DNA from: Candidatus Thermodiscus eudorianus
GTDB taxonomy: Archaea; Thermoproteota; Thermoprotei_A; Sulfolobales; Acidilobaceae
Assembly: GCA_015521085.1 (NCBI GenBank)
Contig: WAOW01000005.1
Location: 62,001 to 126,000, forward strand
DNA length: 64,000 nt
Reading direction: 5' to 3'
The notes beneath the pieces are model-generated. The model saw nothing but the letters and a program-made list of their open reading frames with translations, had not been told where the DNA came from and searched no databases. Every line of letters begins with the position of its first letter. Position 1 is the first letter of the stretch. The position numbers were made by a program, and so were the translations under genes. This document shows positions 54,961 through 62,891 of the stretch, in pieces.

Positions 54961-55025
54961 GAATAGCGGCCGGCAGCCCCAGGCTCATATGAGCCCCGCG
55001 GGCTGCCAGGCTACCCTACCCCGCT
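54961..55025 (-). tRNA. Initiator tRNA-Met, 5' half gene (split tRNA)
   Basis: The minus strand from 55025 to 54988 reads as the 5' half of an archaeal initiator tRNA: acceptor AGCGGGG (A1 pairs with U72, an initiator mark), TA, D-arm GGGT AGCCTGGCA GCCC, G26, stem CGGGG, and the loop CTCATA with the CAU anticodon. The cloverleaf then stops; no 3' half follows. Instead a trailer ends in 20 nt (54961-54980) complementary to the leader of the 3' half gene. The three G-C pairs G29-31/C39-41, the other initiator mark, form only after joining. A TATA-like element is at about 55064-55071. Confidence 0.85.
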
Positions 55026-55067
55026 GTTTTACCCCGCCGTTTGTCGTGTTGGGGGTTGTTGGGGGTT

Positions 55068-55418
55068 TTATTGTTTGCTCTGACCATGTATTCTTGTTAT
55101 TGTTTTTATCTTTATTTCTAGTGATTTCTTTAGTTCTTCCTCGTTGCCTATGTGGACTACGTATAAGGCGTTTGGCGTATATAGAGCGTGTATGCAGTCT
55201 TGCGGCGTCGGGGTTATCCGTATTATTGTCCTCCCACTATACCGGCCCTGGTATATGTATAGGAAGAATGGCTGATCGTCTCTCGTAATCCCTGTTAGCT
55301 CCCTGCATTGGGGCCACTCGTTTCCTTTGGCCGTCTTTCTCGCTATTCCGGTCTCCCTCAGGAGGGCTATTATGTCGTCCTCTACACTGCTGTGGCTAGC
55401 CCTTGCCAACCTTCTCAC
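55068..55418 (-). CDS. Hypothetical protein
   Basis: 116 residues, starting with GTG 55418. The N-terminus is helical (SSVEDDIIALLRETGIARKT), and the middle is beta-rich (FFLYIYQGRYSGRTIIRITP). It resembles a small nuclease-like or Holliday-junction-like fold in outline, but no motif is convincing. Its start overlaps a 54-residue gene by 23 nt, so the two form an operon. Confidence 0.5.
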   Translation of the reverse strand: MRRLARASHSSVEDDIIALLRETGIARKTAKGNEWPQCRELTGITRDDQPFFLYIYQGRYSGRTIIRITPTPQDCIHALYTPNALYVVHIGNEEELKKSLEIKIKTITRIHGQSKQ

Positions 55419-55560
55419 ACCTTATATCCTCGTTGACGATGATTATGTTGTGGTTTATTACCAGGTCGCATAGAGTATCTACGGGCACTACAGCCCTCTG
55501 ACCGTACTCGGTCTCAATGATAGCCAGCTTACCGACCCTCCTTATCGTGGCCTTTGGCAT
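55396..55560 (-). CDS. Small 54-residue protein, unknown
   Basis: An ATG-TAG frame of 54 codons: MPKATIRRVGKLAIIETE, then GQRAVVPVDTLCDLV and INHNIIIVNEDIRCEK. The composition and the strand-turn-strand layout look coded. A TATA-like element at about 55601-55610 (minus strand) lies at a proper distance for transcription start near 55575-55585. It precedes and overlaps the 116-residue gene. No family is recognised. Confidence 0.55.
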   Translation of the reverse strand: MPKATIRRVGKLAIIETEYGQRAVVPVDTLCDLVINHNIIIVNEDIRCEKVGKG

Positions 55561-55642
55561 ATCGCTAGAACCCCCAGGTACCCGGTGTCCTCCGTGCTGC
55601 AGTATAAAGGGCTGCTTACGCCTCTACGGTGCGTTAAAGTGT

Positions 55643-56044
55643 TTATTGTATCTTAGATCGAGATAACACCTTCGAAAGCACTCGTGGATTCTTGACTTTA
55701 CTCAACTCGCTGACTGGAACGTACTCCGGGAGACTGTAGCGAGTCCTGGTTAGTTCCACTATGACGTCGCGCGCCTTCAAGTTAGAGAGTATTCTCCTAA
55801 GCCTGTCCTCGCCGACGACGCCTGTGAATATCTGTTTGAACTCTCTCCAGGAGATTGGTCGCCTAGCCTCAGCTAGTGCTAAGAGTACGAGCTTCTCTAC
55901 CTCCTCATCTGACAACGCGAGTGAGATCTCGATACCGACCTCGCCCGTGTCCAGCATTTGCCTCATTTGCTCGAATTCTTTCATTATCTTTTTTCTCACT
56001 CTCTCAACTAGTCTCACATCGATCGTCGTCTTAACTGGTACCAT
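55643..56044 (-). CDS. Winged-helix-like hypothetical protein
   Basis: 133 residues: a helical N-terminus (VRLVERVRKKIMKEFEQM), then a segment that reads like a winged helix (RPISWREFKQIFTGVVGEDRLRRILSNLKARDVIVELTRTRYSL; about 60-105). It could be a DNA-binding regulator. ATG 56044 was preferred to ATG 56068, because a TATA-like element at about 56086-56095 places transcription start near 56064 and a GGGGTG lies before 56044. Confidence 0.6.
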   Translation of the reverse strand: MVPVKTTIDVRLVERVRKKIMKEFEQMRQMLDTGEVGIEISLALSDEEVEKLVLLALAEARRPISWREFKQIFTGVVGEDRLRRILSNLKARDVIVELTRTRYSLPEYVPVSELSKVKNPRVLSKVLSRSKIQ

Positions 56045-56211
56045 CTGTGCACACCCCGTATACTCCATATACTAGAGTATCGGAAAAGTATATAAAGCCT
56101 ACGATACCTACTCCAGGTTTATAAACTATTCAGTAGTGGCTGTATAGTATAACTTAAGGAATTATATGACATAACAAATTATTTAAATATATCTAAAATA
56201 TATAGAGTCTA

Positions 56212-56496
56212 CTACGAGTATCCCAACGCGTCCTCCCTACCATCAACTCCAACACTGCTAATAGAGGGAACCTTCTCCCACTCAAGCCCACCACTAAAGC
56301 CGCCCAACTCCTTCAGATCACTAACTAGGTGGTCACGGAGAGTCCTCAACAATATGACCTCGACCCTAGCCTCCTCACTCTCATCACCATCTAACTCGTA
56401 CAGCCTCCTATCAACCCATGCAATCTCGTCGACAAGCCTCTGGATTTCCCTGGAAAAAACCATAGAGATCCTCTCGTCGACAAGCCTCTGCTCCAC
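56212..56496 (-). CDS. Small helical hypothetical protein
   Basis: 94 residues, mostly charged and helical (REIQRLVDEIAWVDRRLYEL, then EVILLRTLRDHLVSDLKEL), likely a coiled coil. No family is recognised. It follows an AT-rich gap of about 145 nt and stands alone on the minus strand. Confidence 0.5.
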   Translation of the reverse strand: MEQRLVDERISMVFSREIQRLVDEIAWVDRRLYELDGDESEEARVEVILLRTLRDHLVSDLKELGGFSGGLEWEKVPSISSVGVDGREDALGYS

Positions 56497-56644
56497 ACTA
56501 CAACACCGCTATAAGTATACTGCAGGGGGCTCACATGGAGTGGAATAGACAGTAATCACACGGGATTACCTGCAAAGTACGAGGATAATACCGCCCGAGT
56601 CAGATGTAATAGGCCGGAAATAATAGGGCTACCATAAACACCGA

Positions 56645-56992
56645 GTGACACGCTGGAAGGTGTTGCAAGCGGTGGGGAAGGAAATAGACATTCCAGAGGA
56701 TGTGCTTGAAGACCTAATAGAATCCATAAGCGAGATAAAGGGAGAAGCCTCTGGGCGCTCCAAGAGAAAACAAAAACTCCCCTCAACGAGGGATCTAGCT
56801 CAAATAGTAGCCGAAGCAGCCCTTAGCGCCAGAGGCATAAACCCAGACGAGTTCCCCGACATAGTAAGAAGACTCCTAGAGGAAAACGGGTTTACGACTA
56901 GATACGTCACCGATAAGAGGATATGGAGAACCTATGAGCTACTAGTCAGGAGGGGAGTTATACCAGATACACTCGGTGTAGTGGTTTGGTGA
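56645..56992 (+). CDS. Hypothetical protein
   Basis: 115 residues beginning at GTG 56645. It has an acidic helical N-terminus, a Lys/Arg-rich linker (SGRSKRKQK), and a helical C-terminal domain (RDLAQIVAEAALSARG, RIWRTYELLVRRGVIPDTLG). The stop overlaps the next gene's start, indicating translational coupling with the zinc-finger protein. No family is recognised. Confidence 0.6.
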   Translation: MTRWKVLQAVGKEIDIPEDVLEDLIESISEIKGEASGRSKRKQKLPSTRDLAQIVAEAALSARGINPDEFPDIVRRLLEENGFTTRYVTDKRIWRTYELLVRRGVIPDTLGVVVW

Positions 56993-57321
56993 CACTATGC
57001 GAGATATGCAATAGGAACCCATCAACAATGAAATGTCCAGGGTGTGGAAGGGAAGTCTGTGTAGAGCACCAAGTGAATGGCCTATGCCTGGTGTGTAGTC
57101 AGACACAGTGTGCTATATGCGGTGAAAAACCAGCTATAGGTTACTGTGTACTCTGTGGCAGGCTTGGATGCGATGAATGCCTGGTTCAGATTGACAACGT
57201 GAGAAGGGTTTGCATAGAGTGTATACGCGGTTTCGGGGGCATAGAACCTGTAAGGAGACGCTTAGCCTTAGCAAGGAAAATAGTCAGGCCTGGCATACCT
57301 GAACCAGCCTCGGGGAACTAA
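56986..57321 (+). CDS. Cysteine-rich zinc-finger protein
   Basis: About 110 residues with at least six C-x2-C pairs (CEIC, CPGC, CLVC, CAIC, CVLC, CDEC and CIEC) spaced like two to three B-box or HIT-type zinc fingers. It probably mediates protein or RNA binding. It starts at TTG 56986 or at GTG 56989, which overlaps the upstream TGA; the latter is the more likely coupled start. The tail is basic. Confidence 0.7.
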   Translation: MVTLCEICNRNPSTMKCPGCGREVCVEHQVNGLCLVCSQTQCAICGEKPAIGYCVLCGRLGCDECLVQIDNVRRVCIECIRGFGGIEPVRRRLALARKIVRPGIPEPASGN

Positions 57322-57375
57322 TTTTAAGTCCTCTAGCTAATGCCCCATACCCCGGGCGTATAGGAGGGTTCGAGG

Positions 57376-57912
57376 ATGAGTATGCAAAGGCAACTAGGCC
57401 AGCAACTCGTCAACAGACTCGAAGCCATTATAGATGCTCTGCCGAAAGAGGGGTATAAAGCGGCAGTCGCTGTCGGAGTTGCTGATAGCATCCTCACACT
57501 GGTAAACGGGGCAAGAGAACTCGCTGGCAAGATAGAATGCTTGGGCTCCCATAAGGGTAAATGCACTCAAGAGTTCTGCGACTCGGATTGCGGCGGTCTC
57601 TTCATAAGAAGCGCAGGAGAATTTACAATTATAGCTAAATATAATTCAAATCCATTCGCAGTGAAACTGGGGAACAGCGTATTTGAAGCTGATGTGCAAG
57701 GGGCAAAGCTCATTCTAGAGGGTTCAACGGTTAAAGCAGGTATCATAGGCGAGAAAGGGTACATATGGGAGACCGTTGATTTATCAAACATGGATGAGGT
57801 ATACGAGAAGAGCTATACTCTAAAATACGTCCTCCGCAGGGTGGGCAAGCCGGTACTCCTAGCCAAGACTGCTCTACGCTATTGTATGATCCAATCAGCT
57901 GTATCGTGCTAA
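57376..57912 (+). CDS. Hypothetical protein
   Basis: 178 residues. It has a helical start (QRQLGQQLVNRLEAIIDAL), then a cysteine-containing segment (IECLGSHKGKCTQEFCDSDCGG) with four cysteines that could hold a metal, then a beta-rich stretch. No family is recognised. ATG 57376 was chosen. It follows the zinc-finger gene after 54 nt and precedes an inverted-repeat region. Confidence 0.6.
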   Translation: MSMQRQLGQQLVNRLEAIIDALPKEGYKAAVAVGVADSILTLVNGARELAGKIECLGSHKGKCTQEFCDSDCGGLFIRSAGEFTIIAKYNSNPFAVKLGNSVFEADVQGAKLILEGSTVKAGIIGEKGYIWETVDLSNMDEVYEKSYTLKYVLRRVGKPVLLAKTALRYCMIQSAVSC

Positions 57913-57949
57913 TTAATCAACTAATCAATTCCTTAAGAGGTACCAACGT

Positions 57950-57988
57950 TATCTTAAAGGATTCCTTTAAAGATACCTTTAAAGATAC
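57950..57988. repeat. Clustered CTTTAAAG-type inverted/direct repeats
   Basis: Within 39 nt the sequence holds TATCTTAAAGGA, then TCCTTTAAAGATA (its near inverse), then CCTTTAAAGATA again as a direct repeat. The first two could form a hairpin. Position after a gene and before the Cren7 promoter suggests a transcript end or an operator. Confidence 0.4.
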
Positions 57989-58025
57989 TTGGCGTGCCAT
58001 GGAGAAAATGGCTAAAACTCTTCAA

Positions 58026-58037
58026 TAACATATATTA
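58026..58037 (+). promoter_or_regulatory. TATA-like promoter of the Cren7 gene
   Basis: The AT-rich stretch AACATATATTAAC lies about 60 nt before the start codon, so transcription would begin near 58060 and give a leader with the SD GAGGTGG at 58082-58088. A leader with a strong SD suits a highly expressed chromatin gene. Confidence 0.45.
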
Positions 58038-58094
58038 ACGTAAACTACTATCGAGGTTAATTGACAAGAACCAACTTTGTAGAGGTGGACTTGT

Positions 58095-58295
58095 ATGGCC
58101 AGGAGAAAGACGGCAAAGAAGGCCCCGGTGAAGGTAAGAGACCCCTACACTGGAAAGGAAGTAGAACTAGTCCCGAAGAAGGTCTGGGAGCTGAAGCCTA
58201 AGAACAGGAAGGGAGTGAAGATAGGTCTATTCCAGAGCCCGGAGACAGGCAAATACTTCCGGGCGAAGGTGCCAGACAACTACCCAGTGGGATAA
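58095..58295 (+). CDS. creN7: Chromatin protein Cren7
   Basis: A small basic DNA-packaging protein found only in Crenarchaeota; it binds the minor groove and bends and constrains DNA. 66 residues with [38 protein letters not shown] and [20 protein letters not shown], which follow the Cren7 family throughout. The start is ATG 58095 with GAGGTGG upstream. Its presence is the best single taxonomic marker in the window. Confidence 0.95.
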   Translation: MARRKTAKKAPVKVRDPYTGKEVELVPKKVWELKPKNRKGVKIGLFQSPETGKYFRAKVPDNYPVG

Positions 58296-58309
58296 CCAAC
58301 CAACTACCT

Positions 58310-58331
58310 AAACATTTTTAATTTTTGATAT
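58310..58331 (+). terminator. T-rich terminator after Cren7
   Basis: The run ATTTTTAATTTTTGATATTTG starts about 16 nt after the stop codon, an archaeal-type intrinsic terminator without a hairpin. Confidence 0.45.
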
Positions 58332-58444
58332 TTGTATTATGGGTCATGACCGGTGGAGGCCGGTCATCAGCCTTCTCTACGGAAGGCTTCCCAGACGTGC
58401 TAAAAAATCATCCCCGGATCTATAGGTATAGCAAGGAGTACAAG

Positions 58445-58882
58445 TTATCTAGGCCTATTCCTCGATCGATAACCGCCAAATCCGCCCTTATAGAATCCTC
58501 CTCTCCCAGAGTAGCCCCGAGTCGCCTTTGGAGTCTCCTCTGGTATCTCCTCCTCGCTGGCAACATCTTCGTCGGAAACCTCCTTAATATCGCCTCTATA
58601 TCCCACGTTTAACTGGACTTCGCCTCTATAGGAGGTCGTCCATGCACCACTAACCTCTACAGCCTGGCCCTCCTGCAGCGTTCCAGCGTGCTTCCCCCAG
58701 AGCGTCATCTTTATCCTACCAGTCTCATCGCCGACAATCGCTTCACTTATAGTCCTAGGCCCTTTACGCGTCTCTACAACCTTTGGATCCATAGTCTTGA
58801 TAACTCTTACACGGACGTTGACGTCATTCTCTCCTTCACGGAGAGAGGAGATCTTCCTAACCTCTTCTCTTCCGCTCTCCAA
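58445..58882 (-). CDS. ssb: Single-stranded DNA-binding protein (crenarchaeal, single OB fold)
   Basis: 145 residues: one OB fold (about 10-100; VRVRVIKTMDPKVVETRKG, ISEAIVGDETGRIKMTLWG, VEVSGAWTTSYRGEVQLNVG), an acidic linker (DEDVASEEEIPEE), and a Gly/Arg-rich tail (GRGGFYKGGFGGYRSRNRPR). This is the crenarchaeal SSB layout, RPA-like in the fold and bacterial-like in the tail that recruits partners. Convergent with Cren7. Confidence 0.93.
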   Translation of the reverse strand: MESGREEVRKISSLREGENDVNVRVRVIKTMDPKVVETRKGPRTISEAIVGDETGRIKMTLWGKHAGTLQEGQAVEVSGAWTTSYRGEVQLNVGYRGDIKEVSDEDVASEEEIPEETPKATRGYSGRGGFYKGGFGGYRSRNRPR

Positions 58883-59029
58883 TACGATTCTCCCTGTTCC
58901 CGATACAGAGCCCCTATACGGGCCGGATAGGCTATCCCTAACTGGGGTTATTATAGTATTGGCTAGAGGACTTGAGATACAGGGCGGGATGAGAGGACTG
59001 GTTTCACCAGACCAGTATATGAAGACAGG

Positions 59030-59464
59030 TTACTCCATTGACCGCCCCTCCAGGGTGAAACCTAAGGGTAACAGCTCTCCGAGTCTCATTACACGGCACC
59101 TCCAGGTCCTTCCCGACACCATATAGACAATTGCATCACCACTAGAAAACTCCCTCAAAACCTGCAGGCAAGCTCCACACGGGGGAACGGGATAGTCGCT
59201 ATCTAAGGCAAGAACCAACACATCTTTGATCTCCCTCGCTCCATGAGTAACCGCGTTAAAAACAGCTACCCTTTCGGCGCATACTGTCAGTCCGTAGCTA
59301 GAGTTCTCCACGTTGACACCGCTAAAAACACGGCCTCTTTCGTCCCTGACAGCCGCTGCTACGCGAAACCCCGAATATCGAGCGTAAGAGTTCCCCGACA
59401 CGGAGAGCGCCGCTTCAAGTAACTCGCCTGGGACCTCGCAGTTCTCCACAACCAGGCACCCCAT
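59030..59464 (-). CDS. cdd: Cytidine deaminase
   Basis: It converts cytidine or deoxycytidine to the uridine form in pyrimidine salvage. It has YSGFRVAAAVRDE (substrate N-terminus), the zinc motif VCAERVAVFNAV with Cys and catalytic Glu, and PPCGACLQVLREF with the other two cysteines. 144 residues fits the small tetrameric type with three cysteine ligands. Confidence 0.94.
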   Translation of the reverse strand: MGCLVVENCEVPGELLEAALSVSGNSYARYSGFRVAAAVRDERGRVFSGVNVENSSYGLTVCAERVAVFNAVTHGAREIKDVLVLALDSDYPVPPCGACLQVLREFSSGDAIVYMVSGRTWRCRVMRLGELLPLGFTLEGRSME

Positions 59465-59555
59465 ATTAACCGTGTAGCACGCCTAGATTAGGAGAAATAG
59501 ATTAACACTCCGATTCCAATGAGCCATAGAGGGGAAGGCTAAGGGGCAGAAAGAG

Positions 59556-60707
59556 TTGCAGAAGCAGGAACATGAAATAATGGTCAAACGTGTGAGGACA
59601 TTGTACGAAGAGCTGAAGAAGCCTTTCGTGGGCAGAGACGAGGAGGCCCGCCTCCTCGTAATGGCCCTGATAACCGGAGAGCACGTATTGCTTCTAGGCG
59701 AGCCCGGTACTGCGAAGAGCGCCCTAGCCAGGAGACTTGCTACCCTAGTCGAAGCAAGGTTCTTCAAGTACCTGTTGACCAGATATACCGAGCCCGGTGA
59801 GCTGCTCGGGCCTTTAGACATCAGGGCTCTTAAAGAAGGTGAGTATAGGAGGATAACACGGGGGAAGCTGCCTGAGGCAGAGATAGCGTTTTTAGACGAG
59901 ATATTTAACGCTAGTAGTGCCGTGTTGAACAGCTTGCTCAGTATAATGCAGGAGAGGATTGTCTACGACGGTTATACAGAGTTGAGGACTAACCTCTGGA
60001 CTATAATAGCCGCCTCAAACAACGTACCCGAGGAGCAAGAATTGCAGGCGCTCTATGATAGATTCCTTTTCAGGCACAGGGTAGAGCCTTTACCACCGGA
60101 ACTATGGGACCCATTGTTGTCGGCGTCGTGGGAGATAGAGAGGAGAGGGTACGAGTCGTCCGAGCCTGTAATGAGCTTGGAGGAGGTCAGGCGGGCGCGC
60201 GAGTTCATACTCTATAACATAGACGTATACAATATAAAAGATAAATTAATAAGAATATATATGGTATTAGAGGATAAGAATCTACACATAACCGACAGAA
60301 GGAAAGGGAAGATACTGAAAGCTATAGCGGCGAACGCACTGCTAGAGGGGCGAACATATGCGACAGAGCAGGACCTAATAGTGCTCAAGTACACTGTGCC
60401 CAGAGACCCCGAGGATTTCACTAAAATAAACACAATACTAACAGAGGAACTGAAAACAAAGGAGAGAATCCTAAGGGAACTAGAAGCAATAAAGGTAAAC
60501 CTAGAGAAGACAAGAGAGGTGATAGACAAGGTAGCCTCATTCGATCCACGCCTGATAGACTATTATAGAAGCCTAAAGGCGACGCGATCCAAGATTCAAG
60601 CTTTGGTCGAGGGAATAGACGATCAAGAAATAATTAAACGGGCGAGCGAGATAATGGAGGAGATAGATTACTTGATCGACAAGGTAATGTCGAAGCTAAA
60701 TGTGTGA
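59556..60707 (+). CDS. MoxR/RavA-like AAA+ ATPase
   Basis: A chaperone-like ATPase: Walker A LLGEPGTAKSAL (about 46-57), Walker B IAFLDEIFNAS, sensor 1 TIIAASNNVP, and arginine finger region ALYDRFLFRHRVEPL. A long helical C-terminal part (about 285-383) looks like a coiled coil. It starts at TTG 59556 and overlaps the VWA-domain gene by 8 nt. MoxR-VWA pairs act together in metal insertion or protein assembly (as in RavA-ViaA), so the two genes very likely form one complex. Confidence 0.92.
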   Translation: MQKQEHEIMVKRVRTLYEELKKPFVGRDEEARLLVMALITGEHVLLLGEPGTAKSALARRLATLVEARFFKYLLTRYTEPGELLGPLDIRALKEGEYRRITRGKLPEAEIAFLDEIFNASSAVLNSLLSIMQERIVYDGYTELRTNLWTIIAASNNVPEEQELQALYDRFLFRHRVEPLPPELWDPLLSASWEIERRGYESSEPVMSLEEVRRAREFILYNIDVYNIKDKLIRIYMVLEDKNLHITDRRKGKILKAIAANALLEGRTYATEQDLIVLKYTVPRDPEDFTKINTILTEELKTKERILRELEAIKVNLEKTREVIDKVASFDPRLIDYYRSLKATRSKIQALVEGIDDQEIIKRASEIMEEIDYLIDKVMSKLNV

Positions 60708-62043
60708 TAAAGGGATGAAGCTGCTAGTTGAGACGGGAAACATATCGGACGTCGTAGTAGAATACCAAGGAAGCCTAGTCATTAGGCTAGTGCAAAAGCT
60801 ACTCGGATCTCTGAGCCAGCCTGAATGGCTAGACGCCCAACTCGCTGCATCAATCTACTACTCGTTCTACCTACCCCTGCCTAGGGTAGCACATCCTGAG
60901 ACCGAGGAGAATGATGAGGCTAGCAGAGTAAAGGCTATCATAGTGAGGTCCATACTCGACGATGCTGGCTTCTGGAGGGTGAAGCCGCAGACGGTAGTCG
61001 ACAGGATGACTAGCCTAGTGGCCTCAGCATCCATCCTAGAGAGAGTAATCCGCAACATGCCGCGCTCGCTAACTTCCCAGGATCTCAACGGGGAGGACAA
61101 GAATAGTATTGACGGGCACATCAAAAGGGCAGTATCGCTAGCACTTCAACAAGCTGAAATCGATTCAAAGCTAGCAAAAAGCGTGGAATCGCTGGTAAAC
61201 AGTGCTCTCGCGGGCAACACGTCGGAACTCGCCTTCGAAGACGTTCTCGAAGCAATACTATACCTTGTGAGGAGAACAGACGTAGCCAAGGTCTTGGAGA
61301 AGCTATCGGGAGTCAAGATTCCATCAAGGTTCGCTAGGAGAACCGAGAGGTTCCCTAAAGGATGGATTGAAGGCATAGAACTCGGTAGTGACGTGGAGAG
61401 ACTTCACCCGACACAACTAGCCCTACCCGACGAGGTATTCTATACACTATACGCTGAGTCAAAGCTACTTCTCTATACGAGAGTGTTTAACCTCCAGGAG
61501 GGACCCATCTACGTGTTGCTAGACAAGAGCGGTAGCATGGCTGGTAGTAAAATCGACTGGGCCAGGGCCGTGGCGGTAGCTCTTTTTCAAGCAGCACTTA
61601 GGGAGAATAGGCCCTTCTATGTAAGATTCTTCGACGCGATCCCACATAGTTTGATGAGTATAAGTAGAAGGGCTAGGCCTAGGGATATCGTTAGGCTCCT
61701 GGAATATCTGGGGACTGTGAAGGCGAGTGGAGGGACTGATATAACTAGGGCTATCGCTGTCGCGGTAGACGATATCAGTGACCGAAAGGGGAGGAGGGCA
61801 GAAGACGTTGATGTCGTGTTAATTACTGACGGCGAGGATCGTCTATCGATATCGGTACTGAATAGTATAATACTTAGAAATAAAGTAAAAATACATACGA
61901 TAATGATAGGCGGCGATAATCCGTCTCTAAAAGCGGTGTCAACCAGTTATATGAATGCTGTAAGACTGTCCAGCGAAGAAGTGCTTAAAGTAGTGGATTC
62001 GATAGAGAGATCCTCTAGGGAGGCGAAACCCTATAAACATTAA
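60700..62043 (+). CDS. VWA-domain (CoxE/ViaA-like) protein
   Basis: 447 residues. The C-terminal von Willebrand A domain (about 255-430) carries the metal-ion adhesion site DKSGSMAGSK (D-x-S-x-S), a Thr in SGGTDITRA, and an Asp in LITDGEDRL. The N-terminal 250 residues are helical, as in ViaA. It is the partner of the MoxR gene it overlaps. ATG 60700 is used; ATG 60715 is an option. The 3' end overlaps the convergent TatD-like gene by 29 nt. Confidence 0.9.
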   Translation: MCDKGMKLLVETGNISDVVVEYQGSLVIRLVQKLLGSLSQPEWLDAQLAASIYYSFYLPLPRVAHPETEENDEASRVKAIIVRSILDDAGFWRVKPQTVVDRMTSLVASASILERVIRNMPRSLTSQDLNGEDKNSIDGHIKRAVSLALQQAEIDSKLAKSVESLVNSALAGNTSELAFEDVLEAILYLVRRTDVAKVLEKLSGVKIPSRFARRTERFPKGWIEGIELGSDVERLHPTQLALPDEVFYTLYAESKLLLYTRVFNLQEGPIYVLLDKSGSMAGSKIDWARAVAVALFQAALRENRPFYVRFFDAIPHSLMSISRRARPRDIVRLLEYLGTVKASGGTDITRAIAVAVDDISDRKGRRAEDVDVVLITDGEDRLSISVLNSIILRNKVKIHTIMIGGDNPSLKAVSTSYMNAVRLSSEEVLKVVDSIERSSREAKPYKH

Positions 62044-62875
62044 CTATATTATCAATATTTATTCTATGAAGGTAATCGTCGCCGACACGTTTACGCAACC
62101 GGTTTACCTGGTCAGCCATGACCCAGGGATACACAACGGCGCCGGGACGCATCGGATCGTCGATATGATCGCTTTCAAGCATAAACACCGGAGGCGTCTT
62201 GCCTAACACGTTCTTGAGTAACTCCGGCGTGCCCGGTATGGTGGCTGGATATCCTAGCTTGGATGCATATACAGAGTGGCCTGGTTTCATATGATGGAAT
62301 ACTATCCGGTGCTTGACCTTGGAAGCGCCGATCCTCTCAACGTACCTGTCAACGAGATCTATAGTCACGGACCCCATGTTTTCGAGGTGCATGTGTACGA
62401 TACAATCGTCATCATTGGCTATCTCTAGGGCCCTCTCCAGTATGATCTCGCTTATGATAACTCTTTCAGCAGTCGTCTTATAGTGCTGTCTACCAACTTC
62501 TCCTATGCCATCTAGGAACCCATCACGACAAGCATTGCCGTATTCCTCGACTACACGCAAGCCAAGCTCCAACACTTCTCTAGGATCCATTCTATACTTG
62601 TCTATCAGCTTGTCGACGTCGGCCGGATGAAACCCGGCTAGGCATGAGACTTTAAGGCCAGCCTCTTCGGCTGCCATACATTCTCTAGTCAGAATATCTA
62701 AGACCTCTCTGTAGGACTCTATCCCTGCAAAGTCTAGACCATACGCCCATGGAGGCAACGCAACGATAGCCATAAACCAGCCTCCACTCCTATGAAATCT
62801 ATCCGCTATTTTAGCGGCGCCCAGACCCCTCGCCGGGTTTGTATGTGTATGTGCATCAGCCACGGGTATGCTCAT
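62015..62875 (-). CDS. TatD-like metal-dependent hydrolase
   Basis: A TIM-barrel amidohydrolase of the archaeal branch of the TatD/COG1099 group. It has the metal motif VADAHTHTNPARG (about 5-17), GFHPADVDK, DGIGEVGRQHY with the metal Glu, VHMHLENMGS, and FMLESDHIDD with the last Asp. 286 residues. TatD itself is a DNase; this branch has no established substrate. ATG 62875 is the start, 17 nt from the leuS stop, in the same direction. Confidence 0.85.
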   Translation of the reverse strand: MSIPVADAHTHTNPARGLGAAKIADRFHRSGGWFMAIVALPPWAYGLDFAGIESYREVLDILTRECMAAEEAGLKVSCLAGFHPADVDKLIDKYRMDPREVLELGLRVVEEYGNACRDGFLDGIGEVGRQHYKTTAERVIISEIILERALEIANDDDCIVHMHLENMGSVTIDLVDRYVERIGASKVKHRIVFHHMKPGHSVYASKLGYPATIPGTPELLKNVLGKTPPVFMLESDHIDDPMRPGAVVYPWVMADQVNRLRKRVGDDYLHRINIDNIVNVYRVSPP

Positions 62876-62891
62876 AGAGCGTGCACCCCTC

